64,000 nt of DNA from Dryomyza anilis (Eukaryota; Arthropoda; Insecta; Diptera; Dryomyzidae), in assembly GCA_951804985.1 (NCBI GenBank), contig OX638131.1, positions 106,660,464-106,724,463 on the forward strand, given 5' to 3'. The position numbers were made by a program, and so were the translations under genes. Every line of letters begins with the position of its first letter. Within the stretch, counting starts at the first letter, position 1. This document shows positions 43,140 to 54,949 of this stretch, in pieces. The notes below the pieces were generated by a model, which saw only the letters and a program-made list of their open reading frames with translations, did not search any database and was not told where the DNA came from.

Positions 43140-44300
43140 TTCGTTCATTTTTTCCAATATTTATAATTTTCATTTTTTTTTTTTTTTTCTTATATAATGC
43201 TTCCTTGGAGTTGCAGAAATTATTGAAACTTTTTTTTAACAAAAAGTTATAATTTAATGAAAAAAATATTTTTTCAAAAAAAAAAAATAATAATTTTTTT
43301 CGAATAAAATTTTTTCGAAACATTTCGAAACAAAAAAAAAAATGTTTTTGTTCGGAAACATACAAAACATTTTTTTTTTTCGTAAACAAATTTTGTATTT
43401 CGAAAAAAAAAAAAAATTTTTTTTTCAGACAATTTCTTTTTTTGTAAATAATAAATATATGTTTTGTTCGGAAACATACCAAAAAATTTTTTTTCGTAAA
43501 ATTTTTCAATATTAAAAAAAAACAAATTTTTTTAAATAATTTTTTTCCAAACATTTTATAAAAAAAAAAAATATTTTTTGTTCGGAAACATACAAAACAT
43601 TTTTTTTTCGTAAAAAATTTTCGAAAAAATTTTTTGTTTCAGACAACTTTTTTTTGAAAAAAAAAGAAATATTTTTTGTTCGGAAACATAACAAAAAAAA
43701 AAAAAAAATTTTTTTTCGAAAAAAAAAAATGTTGAATCGGACAATTTCTTTTTTTTTTTTGAAAAAAAAGAAATAATATTCATTTTATTTATTTTTATAT
43801 TTTTTTTATAAAAAAAAATATATATTTCGAACAATTTTTTTATATATCCAAAGTAAATATATTGTATTATCGATACATGAATGAACATTTTAATATTATG
43901 AAATATTGAAATTTTTTGGAAGCATTTTTTTATTTTTTTTAATCAATAAATTTGTATTTCGAAAAAAAAAAATGTTTATTTTTCGGAAACATTAAAAAAA
44001 ATATTTTTTTTTGGTTAATTTTTTTGTGGTATTTTTTTCTTTTAAATTTGTTTTTTCGAAAACATTAAAAAAAATGTAAACGGTTTTTGTATAGGATTTT
44101 TATTATTTTATTTTGTTTTTATTTAATTTATTTTACTATTTTTATTTATGAAAAAATAAAAAAAAAAAAATATATATCGTACAACTCTTTTTTTTATTAA
44201 TTTTTTTTCTAAATTAATTCATATCTTCAGTGACATGAATCTGGTAGTTCATAAATAAATTCATAATATTGATGAATTAAATGATTATATTGAAATTTTT
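43140..44300. repeat. A/T-homopolymer repeat with TTCGGAAACATACAAAACA spacer units
   Basis: Blocks of A(8-14) and T(8-14) alternate with TTTTTTGTTCGGAAACATAC and ATTTTTTTTCGTAAA. The TTCGGAAACAT phrase recurs at about 43351, 43469, 43581 and 43679, then weaker at 43983 and 44057. The spacing is about 100-120 bp. Frames rich in lysine/phenylalanine on the minus strand are artefacts. The alternating homopolymers form many short self-complementary segments. Confidence 0.75.
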
Positions 44301-44570
44301 TTTTTGTAGAAACTGTAGATGTGTCTCAACCGGAAATCTTTTGGTGTATTTTTGTTTAAAAATCACATAGTCTTCACTTTCAGTTTCTTTGCTCAATAAC
44401 TCTACAGTGTCACTTAACATAAAAGATTGTTTCTGATGTCAGTACAGTAAATCCTTATATTTTTGGTACTAAATGAAGACCAGAAAAATTATGCGAAAAG
44501 TTGCATCCTTCTACACAACTCTTCAACGTCACCAGCAACTTCCGCTAAATCAGACGCAACCAACTTTTAG
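44301..44570. other. non-coding spacer entering a GC-richer island
   Basis: Becomes balanced from about 44480 (CTTCAACGTCACCAGCAACT, CCGCTAAATCAGACGC). No gene called. Confidence 0.4.
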
Positions 44571-45250
44571 CGCTCACTTTGAAGATGCGATGCACTCATG
44601 CAACTCCATTGGGTGCTGCTGTTGCTGCAGTCGATGATGATGAATGGTTTTGGTACTTTTAGCAGCAGTTGCTGTTGGCACAATGCACATCACATATATG
44701 CGACAACATAAGTGGCAACATTCTGCCAACAAATGGCAACTTATACACGTGCCCGCAAGTTTGTTGCTGTTACTATTGCTGTCGCTATTGCTGTCGCTCT
44801 TTTTGTTACTGCTATTGCTGCGGTTGCTCCTGCTGTCGAGCAAGTTGTTGTGTACTTTGTATTTGAAGTTTTTGGCCCAACAACCTTTTACTTCTTGCCA
44901 GCGAATGCTTAAAACAAGCGAATGCTTAAAACAAACGTATTGTCGTTTTTAAACGATTTGCACTCATGTCAGTTGGTGCTTGTTTGTGCTTTGATGTGGC
45001 CACCACTATCACCAGTGTTGCCACCACTTTGTTTGACAGTTGCATGCCTTCAATGAGCACACTTTTTGGTTGACAAAATTCACGTAGTTTCTTCACACTT
45101 TTTAGTTTTTGCATTCTTTTCTACTACATTGCATCGCGTAATGGATTTACCAGGATTTGTACTTTATCTGTGCGCTGAGTTTATGCGCCATCTCTATACA
45201 ACTCAATCTGTTTACGTCTCCAATCTCTATATTACACAAATCTCTACTTT
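44571..45250. other. balanced island with GCTGTT/GCTATT simple repeat
   Basis: At 44760-44850 a six-base motif family (GCTGTY, GCTATT, GTTACT) repeats irregularly. It encodes leucine- or alanine-rich peptides in + frames and asparagine/serine-rich (N-S-N-S) ones on the minus strand. Flanks at 44610-44740 and 44940-45180 are balanced and apparently unique. Homopeptide-coding triplet runs do occur in real fly exons, but no splice sites or domain support one here. Confidence 0.35.
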
Positions 45251-45640
45251 TTATGTCTTTTACAACTTCAATCTTATTTTATAGCCGTTTTTCTTCGGTA
45301 ATCTAACATCAGCTATATGTTTGTCATCATTGTCTTTAGTAAGACCCCCACCCACTCCCCATTTAAATGACTGATATGCTTCGACACCCAACTTTCCTCA
45401 AAACGTGTCTCAGTCGTTAGTACTGTGGGGGCGGGGTGCGGGTATGGAATGTGGCAACATGTGCAAAATATTTTTATTATTATGATGAGCCTTATGTCGT
45501 CGAAGAAGATGATGAGGATTATGATGATAACTGCGACAACTACAACGTTGATGTCCTTGTTGTGGTTGTTTGTTTTTGTTTTACTATGTACACTAAGAAA
45601 AATATATAATAAAAAAAAATCAAAATCATATTCCATTTTA
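45251..45640. other. balanced to AT-rich stretch with G-rich patch
   Basis: Contains GTGGGGGCGGGGTGCGGGT (45425-45443) and a C-rich patch ACCCCCACCCACTCCCC (45343-45359). A GAAGATGATGAGGATTATGA run follows. Frames of 76 and 107 codons lack domains. Confidence 0.4.
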
Positions 45641-48430
45641 ATATTTCCATATTAAGAAATGTTTAACATTTGAAGAATTAACTAATATGCTTACTGGAAT
45701 TATGTTGGTATTTATCATAATTAAATTTATTACAAATGAAAAGTTCGCTTATATTTATATATTACTTGCAACATATAATTCTGAAAAAATCTTTCCTCAA
45801 ATATATATTATATATATTCATATATATTTACTATGAATTGTGAATATGTTTAGCACAAATATAAATTCGTTAAAATGTATTCTGATAAACACTACTTTTA
45901 AAACGATTTAAACAACTTTTGTTTATATTTTTATTAACTTTTCTCCATTATCAAATGATAAAGATATGACGAATTATCCAATATATTTGCTGGAATTAAA
46001 TTAATGTTTATCACAATTAAATTTATTACAAATCTTGATTACATCTTGATTATAATTTCTCCAGTTAAATATATATTTCTTTCAACAATCAATTCTGCAT
46101 TTGGATTTCTGCCTGTAATAATACATAAATTTAACACAATTATGAATTGTAAATATGTTTAACACAAGCATAATTTAGAAATTATGTTTAGAATAGGCAT
46201 AGTTTTTTGAATGTGTTTTTTTTGATGAACACTTAATATTTCTTTCAACACTCAATTCAGCAAAAATGTTGCTTGGTATAATATATAAATTTAACACAAC
46301 TATGAATTTAAATATATTTAACACAAGCATAATTTACATATGATGTTTAGAATAGGCATACTTTTTTGAATGTGTTTTTTGATGAATACTTAATATTTTT
46401 TTTTAATACAATTTCAAATCATATTTCTATTAGCTTTTATTCTTTACCAATAGATACAACAATTGATTACGAATTATTCATTATATTTCCTACAATTATA
46501 ATTATATTTATCACAATTAAATTTATTAAATATAAATAGCTTGATTACATTTTATTCCATTAAATATATACTGCTCGCATGAATGTAAACAGCAAGAGTG
46601 TTGCTTGGAATAGCCTATAACTGTATCACAACTATAAATTGTGAATATGTTTACCACATCTATAAGTTTGTGTTTATTTATTGCACAAGTATAAATAAGT
46701 TTTTTGATGAATACTGAAAATAATACTATTAAAACTGCTTCAAATTTAAAGAAACTATTCTTCATTGCTAAACGATCAAAACACAACGAATTGTAAATAT
46801 GTTTTGCACAACTATAAATTCCTGTTATTTTAAATGTTTACTGAGAAAGCAGTTATAAAAATATATTAAAAATATGCTTGCCGTTTATATTTGTATATTC
46901 AGAATACATTTTATATAATCTCTATTTTTTATCTCCATTACCAAATGACCAACATATAACATATGTATTATCAATATGTTTGTTGGAATTAAATTTAATA
47001 TATATCAAAACATATAACATATGTATTATCAATATGTTTGTTGGAATTAATTTTATATTTAATTTAAAAATTAATTTATGGCACGTTTTATTTAATTTTG
47101 CTAAACATAATTATGCTAAATGTTCACTTGAATAATATATAAATTCAGCACAACAAAGATTGTGAATTTCTTTAGTACAACTATAAATGTTGTCATTATG
47201 TTTAGCACAAGCATAAATTATTGTAAATGTTTTGTAGTATTTTGTATTTACTTTTATGCATTATTCTATAAACTTATTACAAATATATTCACATTTATAA
47301 ACCGTTCGTTTCAAATATGTTTCTTCGAAATATGTTACAACAGAGAACTATAAAAATGATAATAAAATCAAAAAAGCATAGAAATTTGTAAAATATAGTT
47401 CGCAAATGTAATGAAAATTTAAAAAATACTACACACTGATAATAGTATCAAGATAATGTTACGGAAAACATATTTCAATTGAAAAGATATCGATCTATAA
47501 ATTAAGTAAATTATATATAAAAATGTAGAATGCTTAAAAATTGTATCAGCATCACTATTCTAATTGTAACAGCATAACTATCAGCATCGAAATGAGTTTG
47601 ATATTGTTATCAAAATGCAAAAATCCACATTCATAAATATATCGTTTTGTATATGTTTTTGTGAACTATATATTTTAAATATAACTGATTATAAAAATGC
47701 TTGCCGTTTATATTTGTTTGTTAAAAATATTTCTAACTAAGTGTTTATATCAATTTTATTTCTCGTTATTTTGATTTTAAACGGATATTTCATTATGTTT
47801 TAGGAAATTATAGTTAATTCTGATTTCTTATATTGTATTATGATTTTTGTTAATATAATAAATATTTAGGACGTTTATATATTTAGCTTCATTAACTAAA
47901 TAGTGAATGTATTTGACGCAACTATGTTTATACAACACAACTAATTGTTGTGAATATGTTTGTCCTTTAAAGTATTATTGTATTAACTATTTTATGCTTA
48001 CATTAAATATATTTATTATAATAAATATATACTTGGTATTGCATTAATTATAATTTGATATTAATTAAAATAAACTCATATATTCACCTCAAAGCTTAAT
48101 ATATTCACTTGAAGCATATTAATAGTTATCACAAACATATTTTATTAAATATTTATTTAAATTAAATAATATTTTTGTTCTAAACATGTATTCAAATATA
48201 TTGTAGACAAATTTAGTTTATTAAGACAATTGATATATGTTTGTGACAATTAAATATTGTAATTTTAGAGTCATAATAAATACTTGCGACAATTATATTC
48301 TGGAAATAAAATATTTTATTATTTATCGACAATTTTAGTAAATTAAAATAATTCAAATATTTTTGAGACAACAAAATATTGCAAAATTCAATTATAATAA
48401 ATACTTGTGACAATTATATTTTTTTCAAAC
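45641..48430. repeat. decayed ~160-bp tandem repeat region (TAACACAA..ATGAATTGTAAATATG)
   Basis: The phrases AATTTAACACAATTATGAAT, TGTAAATATGTTTAACACAA, AGCATAATTTA, GTTTAGAATAGGCATA and TTTTTTGAATGTGTTTTTT recur at about 46129-46235 and 46287-46390 (spacing 158 bp). More decayed forms occur at 45830-45900, 46620-46700, 46790-46850, 47150-47230 and 47900-47960. A 66-bp tandem copy with CATATAACATATGTATTATC occurs at 46951 and 47009. No coding signal. An old satellite-like domain of about 2.8 kb. Confidence 0.6.
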
Positions 48431-49030
48431 ATGCATTTCCTCAGTGTAAACAAGTGTTTGCATTTATGGCATTAATGTCGCAATTGCTGCGCACGCTTTA
48501 TATAAGCAGAGCAGAAGAAGTCATTTGTGTTTGTTGATCCTTGAAGTGGATTTGTCTTCATTTAAGTTAAAACACATTTCGCATACGTACTTTACTCATT
48601 TTGTTTGCATTGCATACATGTGACGCTCTATTGTTCAAGTTGATGGTGGTGATGGTGATCTGGTGGTTTGTATGCTGTTTGAAACATTAGTGTCCTAGCT
48701 ATGTTAGGGTCCTGGTAATGTGTTAGTGTTTGGTGACGACTACGTGTCAACAGTGTGTTTCCGCAATTAAACGTTTGTTGGCGCACTTTTTCTAACCCCA
48801 ACTCAGCAACCACGACAAAATACCCCGACGACTTCAATCCACTCAGTCATCTCAACTTCACAATGTCCCCCCCCCCCCACTGTCGCAAAAGTCATTTAGC
48901 CAAGTCATTCGACAATCATCCAACAAGTACGGACACTTGTCGCTTCATTTCTATATAAATTTCTTTTGGTATTTTTTTGTTCTAACCCTCCCCCTCCTCT
49001 GTTATGGTCTGTGAAGTGTGTAATTTTGTG
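48431..49030. other. balanced island, apparently unique
   Basis: Balanced composition with GATGGTGGTGATGGTGATCT (48641), a run of ten C (48865-48874) and CCCTCCCCCTCCTC (48987-49000). Frames of 67-69 codons on both strands overlap and lack domains. A TATA-like element sits at its left edge. Confidence 0.35.
48499..48526 (+). promoter_or_regulatory. weak TATA + initiator-like candidate
   Basis: TATATAAG (48499-48506) is followed by an initiator-like TCATTT (48521-48526; A+1 at 48523). The spacing of 24 bp is a little short of the usual 30-31, and the window is AT-rich, so chance is likely. It is noted because it begins a GC-richer island. Confidence 0.2.
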
Positions 49031-49397
49031 ATTCGTGTTAATATCCTTTATTCCCTAATCGCTTTTATCCGTTGTGGATTATTTTGAAATTGTCACCATT
49101 TTATAATGTTCGTTTGCTACATCTTATATATTTTCTTTTATTTCCTGTTGAGCACCATTTAGTTTTATGTTATGTTGAAGGATATTAAATGAAAGTACTT
49201 TGAATGGTGCCTCTGTGTATAGAATATATGTGGTAATGGTTATAGGCTAAAAGGATTGCGCAGATTTTAAAGATTTGTTAAAAATGTATTGTAGGTGGGC
49301 AAAATGTTTTGTAAAATTTCTAGAGGTGAGTATTGCAATTTGCAACAGAAATATTAAATTTGTTTTTTGAGAAGATAATCGGACGTTTTCGGTACTG
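49031..49397. other. AT-rich spacer, no gene
   Basis: Featureless. A donor-like GAG|GTGAGT at 49322-49330 has no partner. Confidence 0.4.
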
Positions 49398-49790
49398 AAA
49401 CTTGGTATTAATTTCGAATTTGAACCAAAAAGGCAATAAAAGGCAATAAAAGACAATAAAAAGACATCAAAAAGACATCAAAATTGCTAAATTCCTAAAT
49501 TAGCCTATGATTAGTACGAATCTTTGTATTAATTTCGAATTATAAACAAAAAGGCAATAAAAGACAACAAAAAGACAACAAAAAGACATCAAAATTGCTA
49601 AATTCCTAAATTAGCTATCTGATTAGTACAAATAACTTATCTTTCATTGAAACTTTATATTAATTTCGAATTATAACCAAAAAGTCAATAAAATACAATA
49701 AAAAGACATCAAAAAGACAACAAAACGACATCAAAATTGCTAAATTCATAAATTAGTACAAATAACTTATCTTTTACTAAAACGTATGTC
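49398..49790 (+). repeat. three tandem copies of a ~125-bp unit
   Basis: ATTAATTTCGAATT starts near 49407, 49528 and 49659 (steps 121 and 131). Each copy continues through AACCAAAAAGGCAATAAAA, a variable number of AAAAGACATCA/AAAAGACAACA 10-mers, then ATTGCTAAATTCCTAAATTA and TTAGTACAAATAACTTATCT. Nested repeat: the 10-mer microarray varies in number within the larger unit. Confidence 0.85.
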
Positions 49791-49959
49791 TAATAGATTA
49801 TATTACCGCCTTTGATTACCTTACATATTTCATTTGCTAATTAGAACTATATATTTCTTGAAGTTAATTAGAAATTTCATAATAAATTACATTGCAACAT
49901 ATATCATATTATTATGTGATACATTACGTAGTTGGGCGGACAGTAAATCCTTTACCATA

Positions 49960-50740
49960 AAATCCCCTAACGAACACAATTAAACAATTTATTTAATATT
50001 TTTACGAGACTCCCTCAGATGCAGTTCGGTCGCTCGAGCAGACACACTGTCGACGGTCAGTCATGGTGACTGACTAACTGACTGACAGACTGACTGTCCG
50101 TCTGACTATGTGACTAAAGTACTATGTGACCAAAGGACTATTCGACTATAGTACTATATATGATGCTGTGTACGTTTTAATTGAGTTCGTTTTAAATTTA
50201 TAACGAACGCAGGCATACACAGTCCATTGTCCTGCGTGGCAGTTAACCCACCAGACGCCCAGTCATGAGGATGACATGTTGAGAATGACGACTATCGTCA
50301 GCCATCCGACTTTTACAGACTTCTCAGTGGGATTTAATTCACGTTTCTACTTCCCGCCCTTCAGTGTTTGAATTGTGAAAATTTAATATTTAACTGATTG
50401 CAAACGTTTCGCGAGACTTCATTTGTATTTTGTCTGCGTGACTGCTGTATATTTATTTGCCGCTGCTGCTGTCCAACGTCGAACGACTCTTGGTCTTGAA
50501 TTAATATTGTCATGTCGACTTCAATAATAGTAGTAGTCACCACTACCGCGTTTTCAGGACGCGTAGGACGTACGTCGTCGCGTCGCCTTGTCCTCTCTTA
50601 ATGACTGCAATCTTATTCAACGCTCTGCTTGATGCTGCATAATTTGCAGCCTCATTGCGAGGCAACACTGCTTGAATATAAATTAATTTGCTGGAAATAC
50701 AATTTATGAAGCTTACGTTTTCAAAATTCATGAAATAATT
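49960..50740. other. balanced island with TGAC tandem run
   Basis: A (TGAC)n-like run (GACTGACTAACTGACTGACA, 50070-50100) follows CACACTGTCGACGGTCAGTC. Palindromic GTCGAC and CTCGAG sites occur. Minus-strand frames at 50361-50543 (60 codons, Q/I/R-rich) and 50543-50731 (62 codons with an ATG) are consecutive and non-repetitive but have no recognised domain. Either leader/regulatory DNA or remnants of an exon. Confidence 0.3.
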
Positions 50741-51004
50741 TTTTTGGTGTTTTATCTTATCAGTGAATATTTTTTATTTGAATATATTTAAATACATTCT
50801 TAAAGCATAAATTAAATTTTATTGATTTTTTTTTATATTTAAAATATATTGAAGTCGTAAATTTATTTGTGACAATAACACTCGGATCTAAAAAATATAT
50901 TGAGCCGTACTTGAAATTGATTCAAAAACTGAAAAAAAATATCAGAATCTTTCATGTTTCAAAGATTTCTTGGTCTAAATTCGATTACAAATGTCTACTT
51001 CTAG
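50741..51004. other. AT-rich spacer
   Basis: Featureless AT-rich sequence before the family B element. Confidence 0.4.
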
Positions 51005-52106
51005 TACACACACACAAATCCTCATTTGGCATGAGGTTAATTGATCCAACGTGTCAGTATTAGAACCGAAATACTTTTGTATTTCAACCGAATATGCAGT
51101 CCGCGCAACTGCATATTCGGTTGCCATAACCGCATGATTGAATTTTTCATTTTGCTAAAATTGACAGTCGTGCATTTGTTACGGCAATTAAGTAAGTTGT
51201 TGTATCAACAAAATAAAAGACAAACGGCAACCTATCAGAAATTCGGTTGCTTTGATAATGGATACATACAGAAATAAAGAAACGCCTAAAAGTCGATAAC
51301 AATAGAAAATTCATTAATTAAGTAATTTTGATAAAAAAATACATACAAAATAATAAAATAATAAATTAATTCAATACGAATTGCTCTCTAGGTAATACAA
51401 TAAAAAATAAATAATGTAAATAAAATGTGTGAACATATCGTCGTTGTAGAATTAAGGTCACGGACTGAATTTTTTCAATTTTTCATATGAAAGAAACATC
51501 TTTATATCTTTCAATTTTTGTTCGATGAGCTCAATATTTGTACCTAATGATAGGAAAATGTGAATCTTTCAATTGATATTTCAACCTTAAAAATGTATCA
51601 ATTACTTTTTGTAACAATGTTGAAATTTAAGATTTTCATAAAAATATATATAGTGACTTTTAGTTCTACTATTTATATACATAATTATTTATTGTATATA
51701 AATTGTATTGTATATAAATTGTAGATACATAAATAACTTTGTTAAAATAAAATTTCAATTGGAAGTTTAGAAACCATCATGCTCACCGACTATGAGGTTG
51801 CGCCAATCTCAGACTTATCTGATGAACACCGATTGAGAAGTTGTCACAACCTCATATACACCGTTTGGAGGTTGTCACAAACTCATGATCTCATGTTTTT
51901 TAACTTGGATGTTACCATAACCTCATGTTTACAGAGAAGGTGGTTGCTACATCCGATTAAAAGACTTTATCAGTTGTTGCCGACATCGAATGATTCAGTA
52001 GGGCAATTTAGTTGGTGGCCGCAACCGCTTTATCGTATTTAATTTTTTAATGTATATCGTATATAATGTATGGTTGGTTGCCGCAACCAATCAGTTTTCT
52101 GAGTGT
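51005..52106. mobile_element. CACACAGAAAA-type MITE, family B copy 2 (longer, decayed)
   Basis: Starts TACACACACACAAATCCTCA (51005) and ends AATCAGTTTTCTGAGTGT (52106), matching the ends of the copy at 31944-32544. Shared interior: GTCCGCGCAACTGCATATTC / GTCCGCGCAGCTGCAGATTA, GGTTGCCATAACCGCATGAT, GGTTGTCACAA, CATAACCTCATGTTTACA, TATCAGTTGTTG and TTAGTTGGT. Extra AT-rich sequence (51260-51760) makes it 1.1 kb. No transposase. Confidence 0.7.
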
Positions 52107-52542
52107 TGCTTTATCGTATCTAATTTTTAATGTATATCGTATATAGTGTATGTATCGTATATAGTGTACGACAAAGTACGATATTTAAACATTATCACAT
52201 CAATATCACAATGTTTTTCGATTCACATCACTTTGAATACTTTTCTATTCGACATCGAATATATTAGGTAATATGTTCGATGTTCAATATGACTTGATAT
52301 TTCAACGAGAAAGTGTCCGATATCCCTTGAATTCTCGCTGTGATCCCATGACAATATTGACATTAAGTATACCATTCATTTCTATAGTGGTATTGGTTGT
52401 TGTTTTCAAATGTGAATATCAAAAAATTGTCATTTTTCGTCGATCAAATTTTCAATAAATTAGGACATGTTTCAGATTTGGTTAGAAGTTCTTTGAATAT
52501 TTCTTGAATATGATTTAAAATTCGATTTATAAATTCATTTAC
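52107..52542. other. AT-rich spacer with TATCGTATATAGTGTA triplet
   Basis: ATGTATATCGTATATA-type phrases recur at 52050, 52131 and 52150. No gene; the 61-codon + frame at 52273 is unsupported. Confidence 0.4.
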
Positions 52543-52752
52543 TATAAGAGTGTCATAACTCAAAAAACACGATTTTTGGATTAATGATGCAGAATTATCC
52601 GTTGTATCATGTTTTATCTTGTGTGAAAAATTCGTATTCGAGAATACGCCCTTACATCATTTCATATGCCCCATACATTTCATATGGAAAGTGAAATTCA
52701 ATTGAAAACTTTAAACGCGTTTTCTACAAAATCGATTTATGACACTCTTGTA
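52543..52752. mobile_element. 210-bp MITE with AAGAGTGTCATAA ends
   Basis: TATAAGAGTGTCATAACTC (52543) and the inverse GATTTATGACACTCTTGTA (52752) are near-perfect TIRs with TA at both ends. The symmetry continues more weakly inside (AAAAAACACGATTTTTGG / CGTTTTCTACAAAATCG). No coding capacity. Confidence 0.75.
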
Positions 52753-52809
52753 CGAACGATTTGTCTATAAATGTTCATACAAAAATTTATTCAATAATTT
52801 CAATGAATC

Positions 52810-53060
52810 GAATGCTGTAACGTGTTTCTCTAGAGTTTCCAAAACAGTATTCCGAAATTGATTACCGAAAGAGAGTGCCTAATATGAATTTCGAAATAGA
52901 GTTCCGAAATTGAATATCGAAAAAGAGTTCCAAAATTCAATTCCCAAATAGATTTTCGAAAAAGAATACAGAAATTTCGTTTATAAAATGAATTCAGACA
53001 GATAGTTCCGAAAAAAAAGTTTTCGGAAGCGAATATCCTAAGAGAACTCCAAAGAAATTA
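52810..53060 (+). repeat. degenerate GAGTTCCGAAAWTGA repeat, locus 1
   Basis: Phrases CCGAAATTGATTACCGAAAG, GAGTTCCGAAATTGAATATC, GAAAAAGAGTTCCAAAATTC and AGTTCCGAAAAAAAAG recur every 15-20 bp. Same family as 54950-55600, which lies in the same orientation. Confidence 0.65.
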
Positions 53061-53399
53061 TACGAAAAAGTGATTGTTAGTGAATATATATGTTAGTGAA
53101 TATAGATTTAAATAAAATTTGTTTATCCTGTTTAATAAATAATATTTATTTATTGAATTGTAATTAGTCTGTAAGATACAAATCAGTAGACTAAATATAT
53201 ATGAAATGAAATTTGAAAATTTGAATCACAGTGTACCGAATTTTTAAAAAACATAGAAATAATTTCTATTTCTGCAAAGAAAAAATATTTGTTTGGTAGT
53301 AAATTATTCGTGATTTTTTGATTATTTTATATATTGAGTGTATTTCTTTTATGCGATCTCAAAATTTATTTCTTAATACAATGCATTTCATTTCAAAGA
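53061..53399. other. AT-rich spacer
   Basis: Contains GTTAGTGAATATA twice (53077, 53093). Otherwise featureless. Confidence 0.4.
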
Positions 53400-53805
53400 T
53401 ACACAGAAAAAAATTATCAACGTAAATATAGCAATCGATATTAATTGCATTCATTAATCAATCCAACAATGAAATTCACTAATTTAATTAAAACATTGGC
53501 TATTCTTTGTCTGCAATTCTGTTTGCTAATTTGAATATTTGTACGTCAATGCAGCAAATGAATTAGTCGGCGCAATTTCAGCAATCATATTTGCTAAATT
53601 ATTTGCTGCATTGACGTACAAATAATCATATTAGCAAACAGAATTGCTGATTTCACAAAGAATAACATATTAGCTAACGCAGTTGCATATATAACGTAGA
53701 ATATCAAATGTTTTTATTACATTGGTGAATTTCATTGCTGTATTGATTAATGAATGCAATTAACATCGGTTGCTATATTTACGTCGATTATTTTTTTTCT
53801 GTGTA
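53400..53805. mobile_element. palindromic MITE, family A copy 3
   Basis: Ends TACACAGAAAAAAATTATCA (53400) and CGATTATTTTTTTTCTGTGTA (ending 53805). The interior folds: GATATTAATTGCATTCATTA/ TAATGAATGCAATTAACATC, GAATATTTGTACGTCAATGC / GCATTGACGTACAAATAATC, GCAATTCTGTTTGCTAAT / ATTAGCAAACAGAATTGC. 406 bp, no coding capacity, TA at both ends. Confidence 0.88.
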
Positions 53806-53869
53806 GAGTTTAATACAATATCGATCTTTTTTTTTTTTTTTTTTTGGTAAATATGTCGATTATTTAGTC

Positions 53870-54600
53870 ATTAATTACAAGTTTACTTTCGCTCTTACCT
53901 TGTGTTATTTTTTTTCAATTTTTTCGTTGTCCTCCCCCCTCAATAAACTTTCAGCTCATTTGGCTATGACTAACTGTAAGGCTTAATTACCACTTTGTTT
54001 GAGCCACCACTAGTTCGAAGTGTCTGGCTCAAGGTCATTGACAATCCATAGCGCAAATCTTGGTGAATGTTTTAAGTTTATTTCCCAATCTTTTTTTTGT
54101 GCTGTTATTAATAATTTCAAAATTATGATTTTTCTGATAAATGCTTTGGAGCCAAATGAGCTAATGAGTTGTTTGCAACGCCTCATTGACTTTGGCAGTT
54201 GGTTGCTGGTTGGCGGCCTAGTTTTTGGCAATTGAAAATGTTAAATCATAAGCGCAATGAAATTATACAAAATTATAAAACAAAATAAATTCACAAAAAT
54301 TACAAAAAAAATAATGCTTACAATAATACTTAAAATACTAAATCTTAATTTAAATCAAATGAAAAATAAGTGTTTTTCGTGGGTTTTTCGCTGACTGCAA
54401 TAGTTGGCCTACACATGTTCTATGTACTTGCAAAAGATTTATCACAACTAAAACAAAATTGTCATCACAACCACCATCGTCATCATCATCATCGTCGTCA
54501 TCTGCAGCAACAAGTTTCGGCAAACACCTACTGTCATTTTTTTCTTATGCTAAACTTATTTATTAGCATCTTATAGTAGAGTTTTACAGTTGTTTTGGTT
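53870..54600. other. balanced island with CAT/CGT triplet patch
   Basis: Balanced, apparently unique sequence at 53880-54240 gives near-complementary 71- and 73-codon frames on both strands without domains. At 54470-54505 a (CAT)n/(CGT)n patch (CATCATCATCATCGTCGTCA) occurs. No splice pair or promoter is convincing. Confidence 0.3.
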
Positions 54601-54949
54601 GTTATTTATTTTAAATTTATTTTGTATTTATTTTGTCTTTATTTTATATCTATTTTTATCCCATTTTGTGCTGTCTCGAATTTGTTTTCTTATCTTAGAC
54701 CCCATAATTAACATCGCCTCTTTGTACATCTAGTTTTCCGACCCACTGTGTTGCTATTTACAGCCATTTATAAATGCTACCTCGTCAGACAGTCGAGACA
54801 GGTAGAATTTATGGATTTAAGGTATTCAAATTCAAGTTACTTGTAGTGCAATACAATTTCGTAGAGATACTGATAAAAACTTAGTTATTAAATTGAATTA
54901 TGTATAATTTATAACTAAGTTACTTACACTAAGTCAGTGTAATAATTTT
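54601..54949. other. spacer, no gene
   Basis: AT-rich, with a short TTTATTTTGTATTTATTTTG patch at 54615-54645 resembling the 20-kb array. Otherwise featureless. Confidence 0.4.

Noticed and set aside
44574..44952. Alanine/leucine-rich + frames and N-S-N-S-rich minus frame
   Set aside because: All derive from the GCTGTY simple repeat; three overlapping frames are equally open, which argues against coding constraint.
45425..45443. G-quadruplex (GTGGGGGCGGGGTGCGGGT)
   Set aside because: Only three runs of three or more G are present; a fourth is missing nearby.
50361..50731. Two consecutive minus-strand frames (60 and 62 codons) as a small gene
   Set aside because: They are in different registers separated by a stop, have no recognised domain, and only a too-short GTAAGC..TTCCAG pair lies within; kept as an observation in the island entry.
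54010..54235. Overlapping + and - frames of 71 and 73 codons
   Set aside because: Near-complementary open frames without ATG context, domain or splice signals; typical of a balanced-composition island.
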